DNA of 64,000 nucleotides from Marinobacter mangrovi (GTDB lineage Bacteria > Pseudomonadota > Gammaproteobacteria > Pseudomonadales > Oleiphilaceae). Positions 9,390-17,846 of this stretch are shown here, in pieces (within the stretch, counting starts at the first letter, position 1; each line of letters starts with the position of its first letter). The stretch lies in NCBI RefSeq assembly GCF_016798325.1, contig NZ_JAERVO010000003.1, forward strand, positions 391,608-455,607. Reading direction: 5' to 3'. The notes under the pieces were generated by a model. That model worked only from the letters and a program-made list of their open reading frames with translations. It did no database searches and was not told where the DNA came from. A program made the translations under genes and the position numbers.

Positions 9390-10415
9390 ATGTTCAGCCC
9401 ATCCCGGCTGCGCCACCTGACCGGTGGCCTGGCCTTGTCTATCAGTATGCTGCTGACCGCAACCGCTCAGGCGGACGAGCAGGCGGTCATCAAACGCAGT
9501 TTCTGTGTGTTCGATCCCGTCGGGGCCAACGGCCCGTTGTTCGCCATCACCAAGACGTTTCGTCCGGTCGCCCTGCGGGAAGGGGTGGAACTGGACCTGC
9601 GCGCCTACACCGATGAAAAGGTGGCCGCCGAAGACTTCAAGGCCGGGCAGTGCGATGCGGTCCTGCTGACCGGCACCCGGGCCCGGGAGTTCAACAAGTT
9701 CACCGGCAGCCTCGAAGCCATGGGTGCCATTCCCGGCGAGAAGGAAATGCGGCTGCTGTTCAACACCCTGAGCCAGCCCAAGGCCAAGCCGTTCCTCACC
9801 AACGAGCGTTACGAAGTGGCCGGTATCTTCCCGGGTGGGGCGGTCTACCTGTTCACCCGCGACCGCAACATCGACACGGTGGAGGAATTGCAGGGCAAGA
9901 AGATCGCCACGCTCGACTACGATACCGCTTCACTGACCATGGTCCGCCACGTGGGCGCGTCAGTGGTGGGGGCCAATTCCGCCAACTTCGCCGGCAAGTT
10001 CAACAACGGCAGCGTCGACATCGCCTACGCGCCGGCGGTGGCCTACACGCCGCTGGAACTCTACAAGGGCGTTGAACCCAACGGTGGCGTCTTCAAGTAC
10101 GCCGTGGCCTACATGAATTTCCAGGTGATCCTGCACCGCGACCGCTTCCCCGAGGATGCCGGGCAAATGGTGCGTGACGAAGCGTCCAAGCGCATCAACG
10201 AGGCCTACCAGATCATTGCCCAGGCGGAAGCCGAGATTCCTGAGGACGAGTGGATGTACCCGCCGAAAGAGGACGTGCAGGAGTATGACCAGATGCTGCG
10301 GGAGGTGCGCCTGTCGCTGCTCGACAAGGGTGTCTATGACCCTCGTGCGATCAAGCTGATGAAAGCGATTCGCTGTCGCGTGGATGCTTCCAGGGCGGAG
10401 TGCGCGTCCAGTTAA
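9390..10415 (+). CDS. Putative periplasmic solute-binding protein (TRAP-associated family), copy 1
   Basis: About 341 residues with a signal peptide ending near TATAQA. The mature protein resembles substrate-binding proteins annotated as putative solute-binding protein (DUF6091-like, named from memory). It is closely related to the product at 12356-13375: both begin with VIKRSFCVFDPVG and share TLDYD and a long identical block near residues 185-210. Four cysteines (RSFC, AGQC, AIRC, AEC) are conserved in both and could form disulfides. The ATG at 9390 is preferred because AGGAG lies nine bases upstream. The ligand is unknown. Confidence 0.82.
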   Translation: MFSPSRLRHLTGGLALSISMLLTATAQADEQAVIKRSFCVFDPVGANGPLFAITKTFRPVALREGVELDLRAYTDEKVAAEDFKAGQCDAVLLTGTRAREFNKFTGSLEAMGAIPGEKEMRLLFNTLSQPKAKPFLTNERYEVAGIFPGGAVYLFTRDRNIDTVEELQGKKIATLDYDTASLTMVRHVGASVVGANSANFAGKFNNGSVDIAYAPAVAYTPLELYKGVEPNGGVFKYAVAYMNFQVILHRDRFPEDAGQMVRDEASKRINEAYQIIAQAEAEIPEDEWMYPPKEDVQEYDQMLREVRLSLLDKGVYDPRAIKLMKAIRCRVDASRAECASS

Positions 10416-10426
10416 GGGAGAAACCG

Positions 10427-10451
10427 GGCCGGCTACAGGACGCAGCCGGCC
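10427..10451. terminator. Hairpin between convergent genes, possible shared terminator
   Basis: GGCCGGCT (10427-10434) and AGCCGGCC (10444-10451) form a perfect 8 bp stem with a nine-base loop. It lies in the 44-base gap between the end of the first solute-binding protein gene and the end of the HU gene. No T-tract follows on either strand. Its position between convergent genes suggests a bidirectional terminator. Confidence 0.45.
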
Positions 10452-10459
10452 GCTGGCGC

Positions 10460-10735
10460 TTACTTGCCGACGGCGTCTTTCAGCGCTTTACCGGCCTTGA
10501 AGCCCACCGTCTTGCTGGCGGCGATCTTCATGGTAGCGCCGGTCTGCGGGTTGCGACCGGTCCGGGCTTCGCGCTTGCGGACACTGAAGGTGCCAAAGCC
10601 GATCAGTGAAATGTCGTCGCCTTTGGCGGCGGCGGCGGACACCTGATCGGTAAAGGCGGTGATGACCTCGGCGGCTTTTTCCTTGGTCAGACCGGTCTGC
10701 TCGGCAATGGCACTGGCAAGTTCGGGTTTGCGCAT
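10460..10735 (-). CDS. hup: HU-family DNA-binding protein
   Basis: A 91-residue HU/IHF-fold protein that bends DNA and compacts the nucleoid. It begins MRKPELASAIAEQTGL and contains GFGTFSVRKREARTGRNPQTG, the DNA-binding arm signature with the intercalating proline (NPQTG). Its length matches HU. A frame continues upstream to 10837, but the ATG at 10735 has AAGGAG upstream and the family N-terminus. It is read opposite to the surrounding transport genes and has its own promoter. Confidence 0.95.
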   Translation of the reverse strand: MRKPELASAIAEQTGLTKEKAAEVITAFTDQVSAAAAKGDDISLIGFGTFSVRKREARTGRNPQTGATMKIAASKTVGFKAGKALKDAVGK

Positions 10736-10840
10736 GAAATTCTCCTTCGATGGTGAACAGGTGACGCGCCCTGCGGGGACGTCACCGACTGCTGCCGGGT
10801 ATCGGCCCGGCGATAGTGAGCCTACCTGAGGCTTCATACA

Positions 10841-10868
10841 GGTATAGCGTTTCGGCGGAGGCTGTCAA
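10841..10868 (-). promoter_or_regulatory. Sigma-70 promoter of the HU gene
   Basis: On the minus strand a perfect TTGACA (complement of 10863-10868) is followed after 16 bases by TATACC (complement of 10841-10846). Transcription would start near 10834, giving a leader of about 100 bases before the HU start codon. Both boxes are clear from the sequence; use in vivo is inference. Confidence 0.7.
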
Positions 10869-10921
10869 TCCCGAAGCAGGGCAGAGCCGCCGCCGTCATT
10901 GCGGCTTTGAGGCGTCCGTCT

Positions 10922-10936
10922 CACAAAATCGTTGTG
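10922..10936. promoter_or_regulatory. Palindrome CACAA-N5-TTGTG in the hup/TRAP divergent region
   Basis: A perfect inverted repeat with 5 bp arms and spacer AATCG. It is centred 37 bases from a second palindrome with a related core (CAAAATCGTT versus CAAATCGTT). The pair lies between the divergent HU gene and the TatT-like gene. It may be an operator, but the regulator is unknown. Confidence 0.35.
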
Positions 10937-10956
10937 GACTTGAGGATAATCCCGGT

Positions 10957-10975
10957 CTGTAACAAATCGTTACAG
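10957..10975. promoter_or_regulatory. Palindrome CTGTAAC-N5-GTTACAG upstream of the TRAP-like genes
   Basis: A perfect inverted repeat with 7 bp arms and a five-base spacer (AAATC), 116 bases before the start at 11092. A GATAAT that could be a -10 box lies just upstream (10945-10950), so a bound protein could block or assist transcription. The size suits a dimeric helix-turn-helix regulator. No regulator gene is adjacent. Confidence 0.45.
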
Positions 10976-11091
10976 GTGGTGCCATGTCAGGGTGCCTTTA
11001 GACGGTGCTGCACAAAAAGCGTGAATGCGTCGGACAGCAGCAACCTCGTAGCGGTTCCGCAACTTTCTAATAAAAACAGGGGAGTAAGCAG

Positions 11092-12195
11092 ATGCTCCCG
11101 CGAACCCAAAAGGTGACAGGCTGTATGACAACACGTGCTGATGCTTCCCGTTCATTCTGGCGTCCAGCTCTGGTACGCCGCGCCCGCGCCGTCGCGTTGT
11201 CGGCGCTGGCTGCCGCTTCGCTGAGTGGCTGTGGCGTCGTGAACCACATGATCTATTCCACCACCGGCGACGTGATGCAGGGTTTCTCCAAAGAGCACAC
11301 CATGCCTTACCTGCTGGAGACCCGCGATCTGGAGATGGCCTGCGCCATGAGCGAGTCGGTGCAGCCGCTGTTGATGTCGTTCGGGCGGGTCACCGACAAC
11401 CCGGACCAGCTGGCGGTGATGATGAGCCTGCAGGCCGGTGGCTGTGCCGAGGACCGGGCGCGGGAAGCCGAGCTTGAAAGCATGGGCGCCCTGCGGGCCC
11501 GTCAGCCGGAGCAGGCCGAGGACGCCATTATCCTGCAGAAGCGCTATTACGCCCTGGCCGCCCAGCGTTATTTCAAGGGCTGGCGCCATTTTGAAGCCTT
11601 CTACGGCGATCCGGAAACTGAAGAATGTCCCGACTTCGACGAGGACATGGACGAATTCATCTACCTGGCCGGCCTGCTGTCGGGGTTGCAGGCTCTGAAC
11701 GCGGAAATCCAGTCCACCGCGCCGGTCGGTGTGCCCAAGAATATCGGCTCGATCGTGGCCCGCGCCTCCGGCTGCCTGGATAACGAAAAATGGTGGGGCG
11801 CGCCCATGGCCCTGCGGGCCACCGTCTGGGCGATGATCCCGGGTGCCCAACCGGATGGCGAAGACGCCTTCGAACGACTGCAAGCCTCCGATGCCATCGG
11901 CGAGGCTGAGGGTGTTCGCATCAGCCACGTGTTCCACGCCATCGCCGCCTGGAACAAGGGGGATATGGATCGGGTGAAAGATGTCATCCGCCGCCATGCC
12001 GACGCCATCGAGAAACGCCCGGCCGACCCGAAGTGGGCTCTGGTCGACGAACTGGCCACCCACAACATCCTGGCGATTTCCGACCGGTTGTGGATGGAGA
12101 ACACCGGTCACCGCACGCCCATGGGCGGGCTCGGCACCTTTTGGGATGACGAGGCCCCGGTGGGTGAGGTGATCGATCTGGATTCCCTGCTATAG
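11092..12195 (+). CDS. TatT-like lipoprotein of a TRAP-type transport locus
   Basis: A 367-residue lipoprotein with a long basic N-terminus, a hydrophobic stretch and a lipobox ending at Cys47 (LSGC). The mature part is all-helical with repeat-like helices, resembling the TRAP-associated T component (TatT, known from Treponema), which forms a helical scaffold binding TRAP-type solute-binding proteins. Neighbouring solute-binding and permease genes support this. The ATG at 11092 has GGGGAG seven bases upstream; an ATG at 11125 with AGGTG upstream would give a shorter signal peptide and is a real alternative. Confidence 0.75.
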   Translation: MLPRTQKVTGCMTTRADASRSFWRPALVRRARAVALSALAAASLSGCGVVNHMIYSTTGDVMQGFSKEHTMPYLLETRDLEMACAMSESVQPLLMSFGRVTDNPDQLAVMMSLQAGGCAEDRAREAELESMGALRARQPEQAEDAIILQKRYYALAAQRYFKGWRHFEAFYGDPETEECPDFDEDMDEFIYLAGLLSGLQALNAEIQSTAPVGVPKNIGSIVARASGCLDNEKWWGAPMALRATVWAMIPGAQPDGEDAFERLQASDAIGEAEGVRISHVFHAIAAWNKGDMDRVKDVIRRHADAIEKRPADPKWALVDELATHNILAISDRLWMENTGHRTPMGGLGTFWDDEAPVGEVIDLDSLL

Positions 12196-12355
12196 GCCGA
12201 CCGGGCTGTTGGGGAATCCGTCTGCGGGACACTGGCGCCCGCACTGGCGGCGGTGCTGTAAGGCCCGCCGGCATCACGTTGAGCGGTCGTGATGTAGGGA
12301 CACCGCTGTAGCCCGTCTACAGCGCATAACGATAACAATGACGGAGACACTCAAC

Positions 12356-13375
12356 ATGCAACTTGGAAAGCGGGCCCTGGCGGCCCTTGGCCTGACACTC
12401 TGGCTGGGCGCCGGCCTGGCTCACGCAGCCAATGCGGAGGTGATCAAGCGATCCTTCTGCGTTTTTGATCCGGTGGGTTCCAATGGCCCCCTGTTCAACG
12501 TGATGAAATCGGTTCGCCCGACGGCCCTGGGCTGGGGCGTCGACCTGGATCTGCGCGCCTACACCGACGAGAAAATCGCCTCGGAAGACTTCAAGGCCGG
12601 ACAGTGTGATTCGGTGCTGCTCACCGGCACCCGGGCGCGGGAATACAACCACTTCACCGGCAGCATCGAGGCCCTTGGTGCGCTGACCAGCGAGGCCCAG
12701 ATGCGCATCCTGCTGCAGACCCTGGCCCAGCCGTCCGCCGCCAGCCTCCTGCAGAAGGACAATTACGAGGTCGTGGGTATCCTGCCGGCGGGCTCCATCT
12801 ACCTGTTCATCCGGGACCGCAACGTCGACACCGTGGAAGAGCTGCAGGGCAAGAAGATCGCCACACTGGACTACGACAACGCCGCGGTCACCATGGTGCG
12901 TCACGTGGGCGCCTCGGTGGTGGGCGCCAACTCCGCCAACTTTGCCGGCAAGTTCAATAACGGCAGCGTCGACCTGGCCTACGCGCCGGCAGTAGCCTAC
13001 CAGCCGCTGGAACTCTACAAGGGCGTCAATCCGGACGGTGGCATTTACCAGTACCGCCTGGCGCAGATGACGTTCCAGATGATCGACCATCGTGACCGCT
13101 TTCCCGACAACTACGGCGATCGCATGCGGGCCTACGCGCTGTCCCGGGTGGACGAGGCTTACGGCCTGATCCAGCAGGCAGAGAAGGACATTCCGGCATC
13201 CACCTGGATGCATCCGACCCCGCAGCAGGTGGCGGACTACGACCGCATGCTGGGCGAGGTCCGCGTCAGCCTGCGCGACGCCGGCACCTACGATGCGCGC
13301 GCTCTCAAGCTGATGCGGGCCATCCGCTGCAAGGACGATGCGACACGGGCGGAATGCGCCCTCGCCGCCGAATAG
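12356..13375 (+). CDS. Putative periplasmic solute-binding protein (TRAP-associated family), copy 2
   Basis: About 339 residues with a signal peptide ending at GAGLAHA. It is a clear paralogue of the protein at 9390-10415, with well over half of aligned residues identical by eye and the same four cysteines. The two diverge most in the segment after the identical GKFNNGSVD block and in the C-terminal third, where ligand preference may differ. It lies 37 bases before the permease gene, so the pair is probably co-transcribed. The ATG at 12356 (MQLGKRAL) follows ACGGAG and gives the best signal peptide; an in-frame ATG at 12338 adds six residues. Confidence 0.83.
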   Translation: MQLGKRALAALGLTLWLGAGLAHAANAEVIKRSFCVFDPVGSNGPLFNVMKSVRPTALGWGVDLDLRAYTDEKIASEDFKAGQCDSVLLTGTRAREYNHFTGSIEALGALTSEAQMRILLQTLAQPSAASLLQKDNYEVVGILPAGSIYLFIRDRNVDTVEELQGKKIATLDYDNAAVTMVRHVGASVVGANSANFAGKFNNGSVDLAYAPAVAYQPLELYKGVNPDGGIYQYRLAQMTFQMIDHRDRFPDNYGDRMRAYALSRVDEAYGLIQQAEKDIPASTWMHPTPQQVADYDRMLGEVRVSLRDAGTYDARALKLMRAIRCKDDATRAECALAAE

Positions 13376-13412
13376 GGCGAACAACACCGTAAACCGATAA
13401 GGCTCGATCTCG

Positions 13413-15494
13413 ATGTCTGCAACCGTAATGACCCAGCGAACGGCCGCGCGAACCGGATTGGAGTGGTTTTCCTCGCTGCCGGCGTGCCTGCTGTTGTTGC
13501 TGGTGGTGATCTCCTCCACCAGCAGCGATATCCACAACCAGATGCTGCGCGGTGGCGAGCAGCTCTGGAGCGGGTACTACAAGCTGCGGTCGGATCCGGT
13601 GGAACCCGGTTGCAATCCGAACCGGGACATCGACACCGAGGTCGAGCGCAAACTGGCTGACTCCCGCAAGGCGGCGGATGACCCGCTGATGGGCCTGCTC
13701 GGCGAACAGACGGTGAACCCGGCCGATGTGCGTGCGGCGGTGGAGAACGCCGTCGCCCTGTGCCGGGAGAAGCACGCCGACTATGCCAGCCTGCAGGGCC
13801 AGATGACGCCGGGGCTGAAAGCCTATCGGGCGGTGGAAGGGTTTGTCGCCGATCTCATTGCGCTGGGGCTGACGTCCCAGCGCTACATCCTCGTAGTCCT
13901 GGTGATGCTGTGCGCCGCCACCGCCACGCTCACCCGTCATCACATCGCCATGCGGGCCATCGAGACCCGTCTGGACTACACCCTGTCGTATTTCCTGCAG
14001 ACCGTGGCCAACGTCATGCTGCTGGGCTCCAGCCTGTTGTACCGACAGACCTCCCATGATGCGGGCTCGGACATCACCTTGGAGCGGGAAATCCTGCACG
14101 ACCTGTGGATTGCCGGCTTCCTGGCCCTGACGATGGTCAGCCTCTATCGCCTGGCGCGGCCGCCCGCCGACCTGAAACCGGGCGGTGACCTGGTCAAGGC
14201 GGGACTCGCCGTGCCGCTGTATACCGGCATGTGCCTGATCTCGGGCACCTATTTTGCTGTGGTGGGGCACGCCGCGGGCATCGGGGTTTATCTCGACAAG
14301 ATGATGGAACTGTCCGACATGTTCCTGAATGTGGCGCTGTACGTCTGGGTGGGCATGATGCTCAAGCAGACGCGGCTGGCGACGCTGGTGTTCAATGTGT
14401 TCCGGCCCTGGCGCATGCCACCTGAAATGCTGGCGGTGGTCGCGGTGATCGTGGCGGCGGTGCCCACGGCCTACACCGGGGCGTCCGGGATCTTCGTGAT
14501 CGCGGCCGGCGCGGTGATCTACAGCGAGCTGCGGGCGGCCGGGGCCCGGCGTCATCTGGCGCTGGCCGCCACCGCCATGTCCGGCTCGCTGGGTGTGGTG
14601 TTGCGGCCCTGTCTGCTGGTGGTGGTGATCGCCTACCTGAACCGGGAGGTGACCACGGACGATCTGTTCGGCTGGGGCGTCTGGGTATTCCTGCTGACCG
14701 CCGTGCTGTTCCTGGCCATTTCCCTGAGCGCTAACCGGCAAAGCCCGCTCAAGCTGGCGCCGGCCGGTGAGGCGCTGCCGGCCATGCTGCGCCAGTTGGT
14801 GCCGCTGGTGCCCTACGTGCTGGTCATCGCCGGTGTGGTGTTGTTCTACCGTTGGGCGCTGGACGTGGGCATGGACGAATTCTCGGCGCCGCGCATCCTG
14901 CCGGTGATCATGCTGGCGATCCTGGTTTACGAGCACATTACCCTGAAACGGGCCCGCCACGCCGACGGCGATCGCGTGAATCATCAGGGCATCGAGCGCA
15001 GTATCCGCGGGGCCACCAACGATACGACGTCGGAAATCGGGGCGTTGCTGTTGTTGCTGGGGCTGTCGGTCAGTATTGGCGGGGTGATCGAGCGGGCCGA
15101 GATCATGTCCCTGTTCCCGCAGTCCTTCGCCAGTCCCTGGGCGGCGATGGTGCTGATGGTGCTGGTGTTGGTGGTGCTTGGGATGATCATGGATGCGTTT
15201 GGTGCCGTGATCCTGGTCAGTGCGACCGTGGCGTCGATCGCCTACAGCAGCGGCATCAACCCGATCCACTTCTGGATGACCACGTTGGTGGCCTTCGAAC
15301 TGGGTTACCTGAGCCCGCCGGTGGCGCTCAACCATCTGCTGACCCGGCAGGTGGTGGGCGAAGCGGAAGTCTCCGCGGCCATGGCCCAGACCGGCACCTT
15401 CTATCAACGCCATGAACGGATCATCATGCCGTTGATTGTCATGGGCATTGCGTTGCTGTTGGTGGCGTTTGTGCCGTTGGCGTTTTATGCGTGA
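13413..15494 (+). CDS. Large TRAP-type permease with extra N-terminal periplasmic domain
   Basis: A 693-residue membrane protein. One N-terminal helix (about residues 20-36) is followed by a soluble, probably periplasmic region of about 110 residues with two cysteines. Many transmembrane helices follow, and the C-terminal half resembles DctM-type TRAP large permeases (LGMIMDAFGAVIL, and FELGYLSPPVALN near the end). The middle helices may be a fused DctQ-like small subunit, since no separate one is found. It is the last gene of the locus and probably takes ligand delivered by one or both binding proteins. The substrate is unknown. Confidence 0.8.
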   Translation: MSATVMTQRTAARTGLEWFSSLPACLLLLLVVISSTSSDIHNQMLRGGEQLWSGYYKLRSDPVEPGCNPNRDIDTEVERKLADSRKAADDPLMGLLGEQTVNPADVRAAVENAVALCREKHADYASLQGQMTPGLKAYRAVEGFVADLIALGLTSQRYILVVLVMLCAATATLTRHHIAMRAIETRLDYTLSYFLQTVANVMLLGSSLLYRQTSHDAGSDITLEREILHDLWIAGFLALTMVSLYRLARPPADLKPGGDLVKAGLAVPLYTGMCLISGTYFAVVGHAAGIGVYLDKMMELSDMFLNVALYVWVGMMLKQTRLATLVFNVFRPWRMPPEMLAVVAVIVAAVPTAYTGASGIFVIAAGAVIYSELRAAGARRHLALAATAMSGSLGVVLRPCLLVVVIAYLNREVTTDDLFGWGVWVFLLTAVLFLAISLSANRQSPLKLAPAGEALPAMLRQLVPLVPYVLVIAGVVLFYRWALDVGMDEFSAPRILPVIMLAILVYEHITLKRARHADGDRVNHQGIERSIRGATNDTTSEIGALLLLLGLSVSIGGVIERAEIMSLFPQSFASPWAAMVLMVLVLVVLGMIMDAFGAVILVSATVASIAYSSGINPIHFWMTTLVAFELGYLSPPVALNHLLTRQVVGEAEVSAAMAQTGTFYQRHERIIMPLIVMGIALLLVAFVPLAFYA

Positions 15495-15523
15495 TTCAAT
15501 GATCCCTCGGGAGTGACTCTTGT

Positions 15524-15548
15524 GCAGCCGACGCTTTAGCTTCGGAGG
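15524..15548 (+). repeat. 25 bp dispersed repeat, copy A
   Basis: GCAGCCGACGCTTTAGCTTC followed by GGAGG. A near-identical sequence lies at 32467-32491 in opposite orientation. Each copy has internal self-complementarity (CCGA..TCGG type) and sits near a copy of the 158-170 bp repeat. Confidence 0.55.
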
Positions 15549-15562
15549 GCCCGTAAGGGCCC
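15547..15562 (+). terminator. Possible terminator hairpin of the TRAP-like operon
   Basis: GGGCCC, a GTAA loop, and GGGCCC form a perfect 6 bp GC stem 53 bases after the permease stop codon. No T-run follows, so it may be a factor-dependent site or an mRNA-end hairpin. Confidence 0.35.
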
Positions 15563-15618
15563 CGACATGCCTCTCTCAAATGCGGTGAGTCAAATTCCAG
15601 GGTTGCCAGCTCGTGCCA

Positions 15619-15730
15619 GGGAACCGCAGGAATACCCTTGCCCACGCTGTATTAGACGGCCCTCCCTGGCCGGCTAATACGACCGGGACGTCCTTGTCCC
15701 TCCTTCGGCAAGGGTATTCATGCGCTTCCC
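15619..15730. repeat. 112 bp inverted-repeat element with 24 bp arms
   Basis: Positions 15619-15642 and 15707-15730 are inverted repeats matching at 22 of 24 positions (core GAATACCCTTGCC / GGCAAGGGTATTC). Nested inside is GTATTAG (15649-15655) with CTAATAC (15674-15680). No coding frame is supported. It looks like a non-coding palindromic element; only one copy is present in the window. Confidence 0.55.
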
Positions 15731-15804
15731 ATAAACCTCGGAATTAGCGCTTCAAGCGTCACCGGATACATCGATCATGGTCGGCAATGAATGCGATAGC
15801 TTCA

Positions 15805-15974
15805 TAGGTTGGCGCTGACGCAGGAAGCCCAACAGGGCGGGTTTGAGGCCAATCTCATCCAATCCAATGGTCGCCAAGCCGGCTTTCGAGAACCCATGCT
15901 CCAAGCCTGTCTCGCGATAACGGGAACGTCTGGTGCCCGCTCATTGTTGGGCTTCCTGCGTCAGCGCCAACCTA
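15805..15974. repeat. 170 bp element with perfect 30 bp terminal inverted repeats, copy 1
   Basis: Arms 15805-15834 (begins TAGGTTGGCGCTGACGCAGG) and 15945-15974 are perfect reverse complements over 30 bases. The interior is related, in inverted orientation, to the copy at 32533-32690, sharing the GACGTTCC, ATCGC, AGACA and CCGGCTTGGCGAC segments. It contains no gene. The structure fits a MITE or REP-like dispersed element. Between 15495 and 16050 there is otherwise no gene. Confidence 0.8.
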
Positions 15975-16009
15975 CCTCTCCGCGAGCGTATTCATGCATC
16001 GTTGGGCAC

Positions 16010-16033
16010 AAAAAAGGCGCCCATTGGGCGCCT
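16010..16033 (-). terminator. Rho-independent terminator of pckA
   Basis: On the minus strand AGGCGCCC, a three-base loop, and GGGCGCCT are followed directly by six T residues (complement of 16010-16015). It lies 17 bases beyond the pckA stop codon. A textbook intrinsic terminator. Confidence 0.93.
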
Positions 16034-16050
16034 CGTAAACCAGCTTCCGA

Positions 16051-17583
16051 TCAGGCTTTGGGGCCTGCCGCCACGATGGCGTCGGAGACGTCGAACTTGG
16101 TGAAGTTGTCGACGAACTGGTTGATCAGCTCCTGGGCCTTGGCGTCGTATTCGGCCGGGTCGCTCCAGGTGTTGCGCGGGTTCAGCAGTTTGCTGTCCAC
16201 GCCCGGGACTACTTTCGGCACGTCCAGGTTCAGCTTGTCCAGGTGCTCGGTTTCGGCACCTTCCAGGTCGCCGTTCTGGATGGCGCTGATGATGGCGCGG
16301 GTGGTCGGGATGCTGAAACGCTCGCCGACACCGTAGGGGCCGCCGGTCCAGCCGGTGTTGACCAGATAGACCTTGCTGCCGAACTCTTCCATCCGCTTCA
16401 TCAGCAGCTCGGCGTAGACGCCGGCCGGACGCGGGAAGAACGGCGCGCCGAAGCAGGTGGAGAAGGTGGACTTCAGCTTGGAGGAGGAGCCCATTTCGGT
16501 GGAGCCCACCAGCGCGGTGTAGCCGCTCAGGAAGTGATAGGCCGCCGCTTCTTTATTCAGCAGGGACACCGGGGGCAGGACGCCGGTCATGTCGCAGGTC
16601 AGGAAAACGATCGCGGACGGCTCACCGGCGCGGTTCTCGATGACCCGCTTCTCCACGTGCTCCAGCGGGTAGGCGCAGCGGGAGTTTTCGGTCAGGGAGA
16701 CGTCGGTGTAGTCCGGCTCGCGGGTCTCGTCGTCGATCACCACGTTCTCGACGATGGCGCCAAAACGGATGGCGTCCCAGATGATCGGTTCGTTCTTCTG
16801 GCTCAGGTCGATGCACTTGGCGTAGCAGCCGCCTTCAATGTTGAAGACCGTGCCCGGACCCCAGCCGTGCTCGTCGTCACCGATCAGGTAGCGATCGGGA
16901 TCGGCGGACAGGGTGGTCTTGCCGGTGCCGGACAGGCCAAAGAACAGGCAGGTCTCGCCGTCTTCGCCGACGTTGGCGGAGCAGTGCATCGGCAGCACGT
17001 CTTTTTCCGGCAGCAGGAAGTTCTGCACGGAGAACATGGCCTTCTTCATCTCACCGGCGTAGTGCATGCCCGCGATCAGAACCTTGCGCTTGGCAAAGTT
17101 GATCATCACGGTGCCGTCGCTGTTGGTGCCGTCACGCTCCGGGTCGCACTGAAAACCGGCGGCGTTGAGGATCTGCCATTCCTGTTTGTCCGCCGGGTTG
17201 AAGCTCTCCGGACGGATGAACAGGGTGCGGCCGAACAGGTTCTGCCACGCGGTTTCGGTGGTCATCTTGACCGGCAGGTAGTGCTCCGGATCCGAGCCCA
17301 CGTGGACGTTGGAGACAAACTGGGTCTTGTCCGCCAGGTAAGCTTCCACGCGATCCCACAGCGCGTCGAACTTGTCGGCATCGAACGGGCGGTTGATCGG
17401 GCCCCAGTGGATGGCGTCGGAGGTGCTGGGTTCTTCGACGATAAAACGGTCCATCGGAGAACGGCCCGTCCGTTTGCCGGTCTTGACGACCAGAGACCCG
17501 TTCGCAGCCAGCCGGCCTTCGTTGCGCTCCAGCGCCAGTTCGACCAGTCTTGCTGCACTCAAATCAGTGTAGGTGTTACTCAC
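16051..17583 (-). CDS. pckA: Phosphoenolpyruvate carboxykinase (ATP)
   Basis: A 510-residue ATP-dependent PEPCK converting oxaloacetate to phosphoenolpyruvate for gluconeogenesis. The P-loop GLSGTGKTT is at residues 216-224 and the metal-binding [10 protein letters not shown] at 233-242; [10 protein letters not shown] near residue 38 and the C-terminal YGVGERFSI also match. The start is a GTG with GAGG upstream. It is followed by a strong terminator and is monocistronic. The neighbouring hslO/hslR/yrfG order is conserved from E. coli to Pseudomonas. Confidence 0.97.
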   Translation of the reverse strand: MSNTYTDLSAARLVELALERNEGRLAANGSLVVKTGKRTGRSPMDRFIVEEPSTSDAIHWGPINRPFDADKFDALWDRVEAYLADKTQFVSNVHVGSDPEHYLPVKMTTETAWQNLFGRTLFIRPESFNPADKQEWQILNAAGFQCDPERDGTNSDGTVMINFAKRKVLIAGMHYAGEMKKAMFSVQNFLLPEKDVLPMHCSANVGEDGETCLFFGLSGTGKTTLSADPDRYLIGDDEHGWGPGTVFNIEGGCYAKCIDLSQKNEPIIWDAIRFGAIVENVVIDDETREPDYTDVSLTENSRCAYPLEHVEKRVIENRAGEPSAIVFLTCDMTGVLPPVSLLNKEAAAYHFLSGYTALVGSTEMGSSSKLKSTFSTCFGAPFFPRPAGVYAELLMKRMEEFGSKVYLVNTGWTGGPYGVGERFSIPTTRAIISAIQNGDLEGAETEHLDKLNLDVPKVVPGVDSKLLNPRNTWSDPAEYDAKAQELINQFVDNFTKFDVSDAIVAAGPKA

Positions 17584-17694
17584 TTCAACCTCGCCCTAGG
17601 TGGTTTCGGCATTGCTCGATCCGACGTCGTCCCGGGAACGGCCCGGCTCAGAAACTGACGGTTTTATGAACAATCGGGTTCGCACAGGCGCGCT

Positions 17695-17703
17695 ATTATG
17701 CCA
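17695..17703 (-). promoter_or_regulatory. Extended -10 promoter of pckA
   Basis: On the minus strand TGG immediately precedes CATAAT (complement of 17695-17703), an extended -10 element about 112 bases upstream of the pckA start. No good -35 is visible 16-18 bases upstream, which is usual for extended -10 promoters. The A/T run just upstream could help as an UP element. Confidence 0.45.
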
Positions 17704-17846
17704 GAGACCTGATTAAAAAACGACTGCCCGCAAAGGTGCATGGTTGAGGGCTTTACGGCCAATTTGCACAACGTTGGGGAGCCTGTTTGCAACTGTTCTG
17801 TTACATTCCGGGAAGCTTGGATCCGATGGTATCCAGACCATCCCGA

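Noticed and set aside
11125..11127. Alternative start of the TatT-like gene
   Set aside because: It has a fair ribosome site, but the upstream ATG at 11092 has a stronger GGGGAG at ideal spacing. Kept only as an alternative.
13305..15413. Long minus-strand open frame of 702 codons opposite the TRAP permease
   Set aside because: Composition is extremely His/Gln-rich, as expected for the antisense of a GC-rich membrane gene. No motif, start or operon context supports it.
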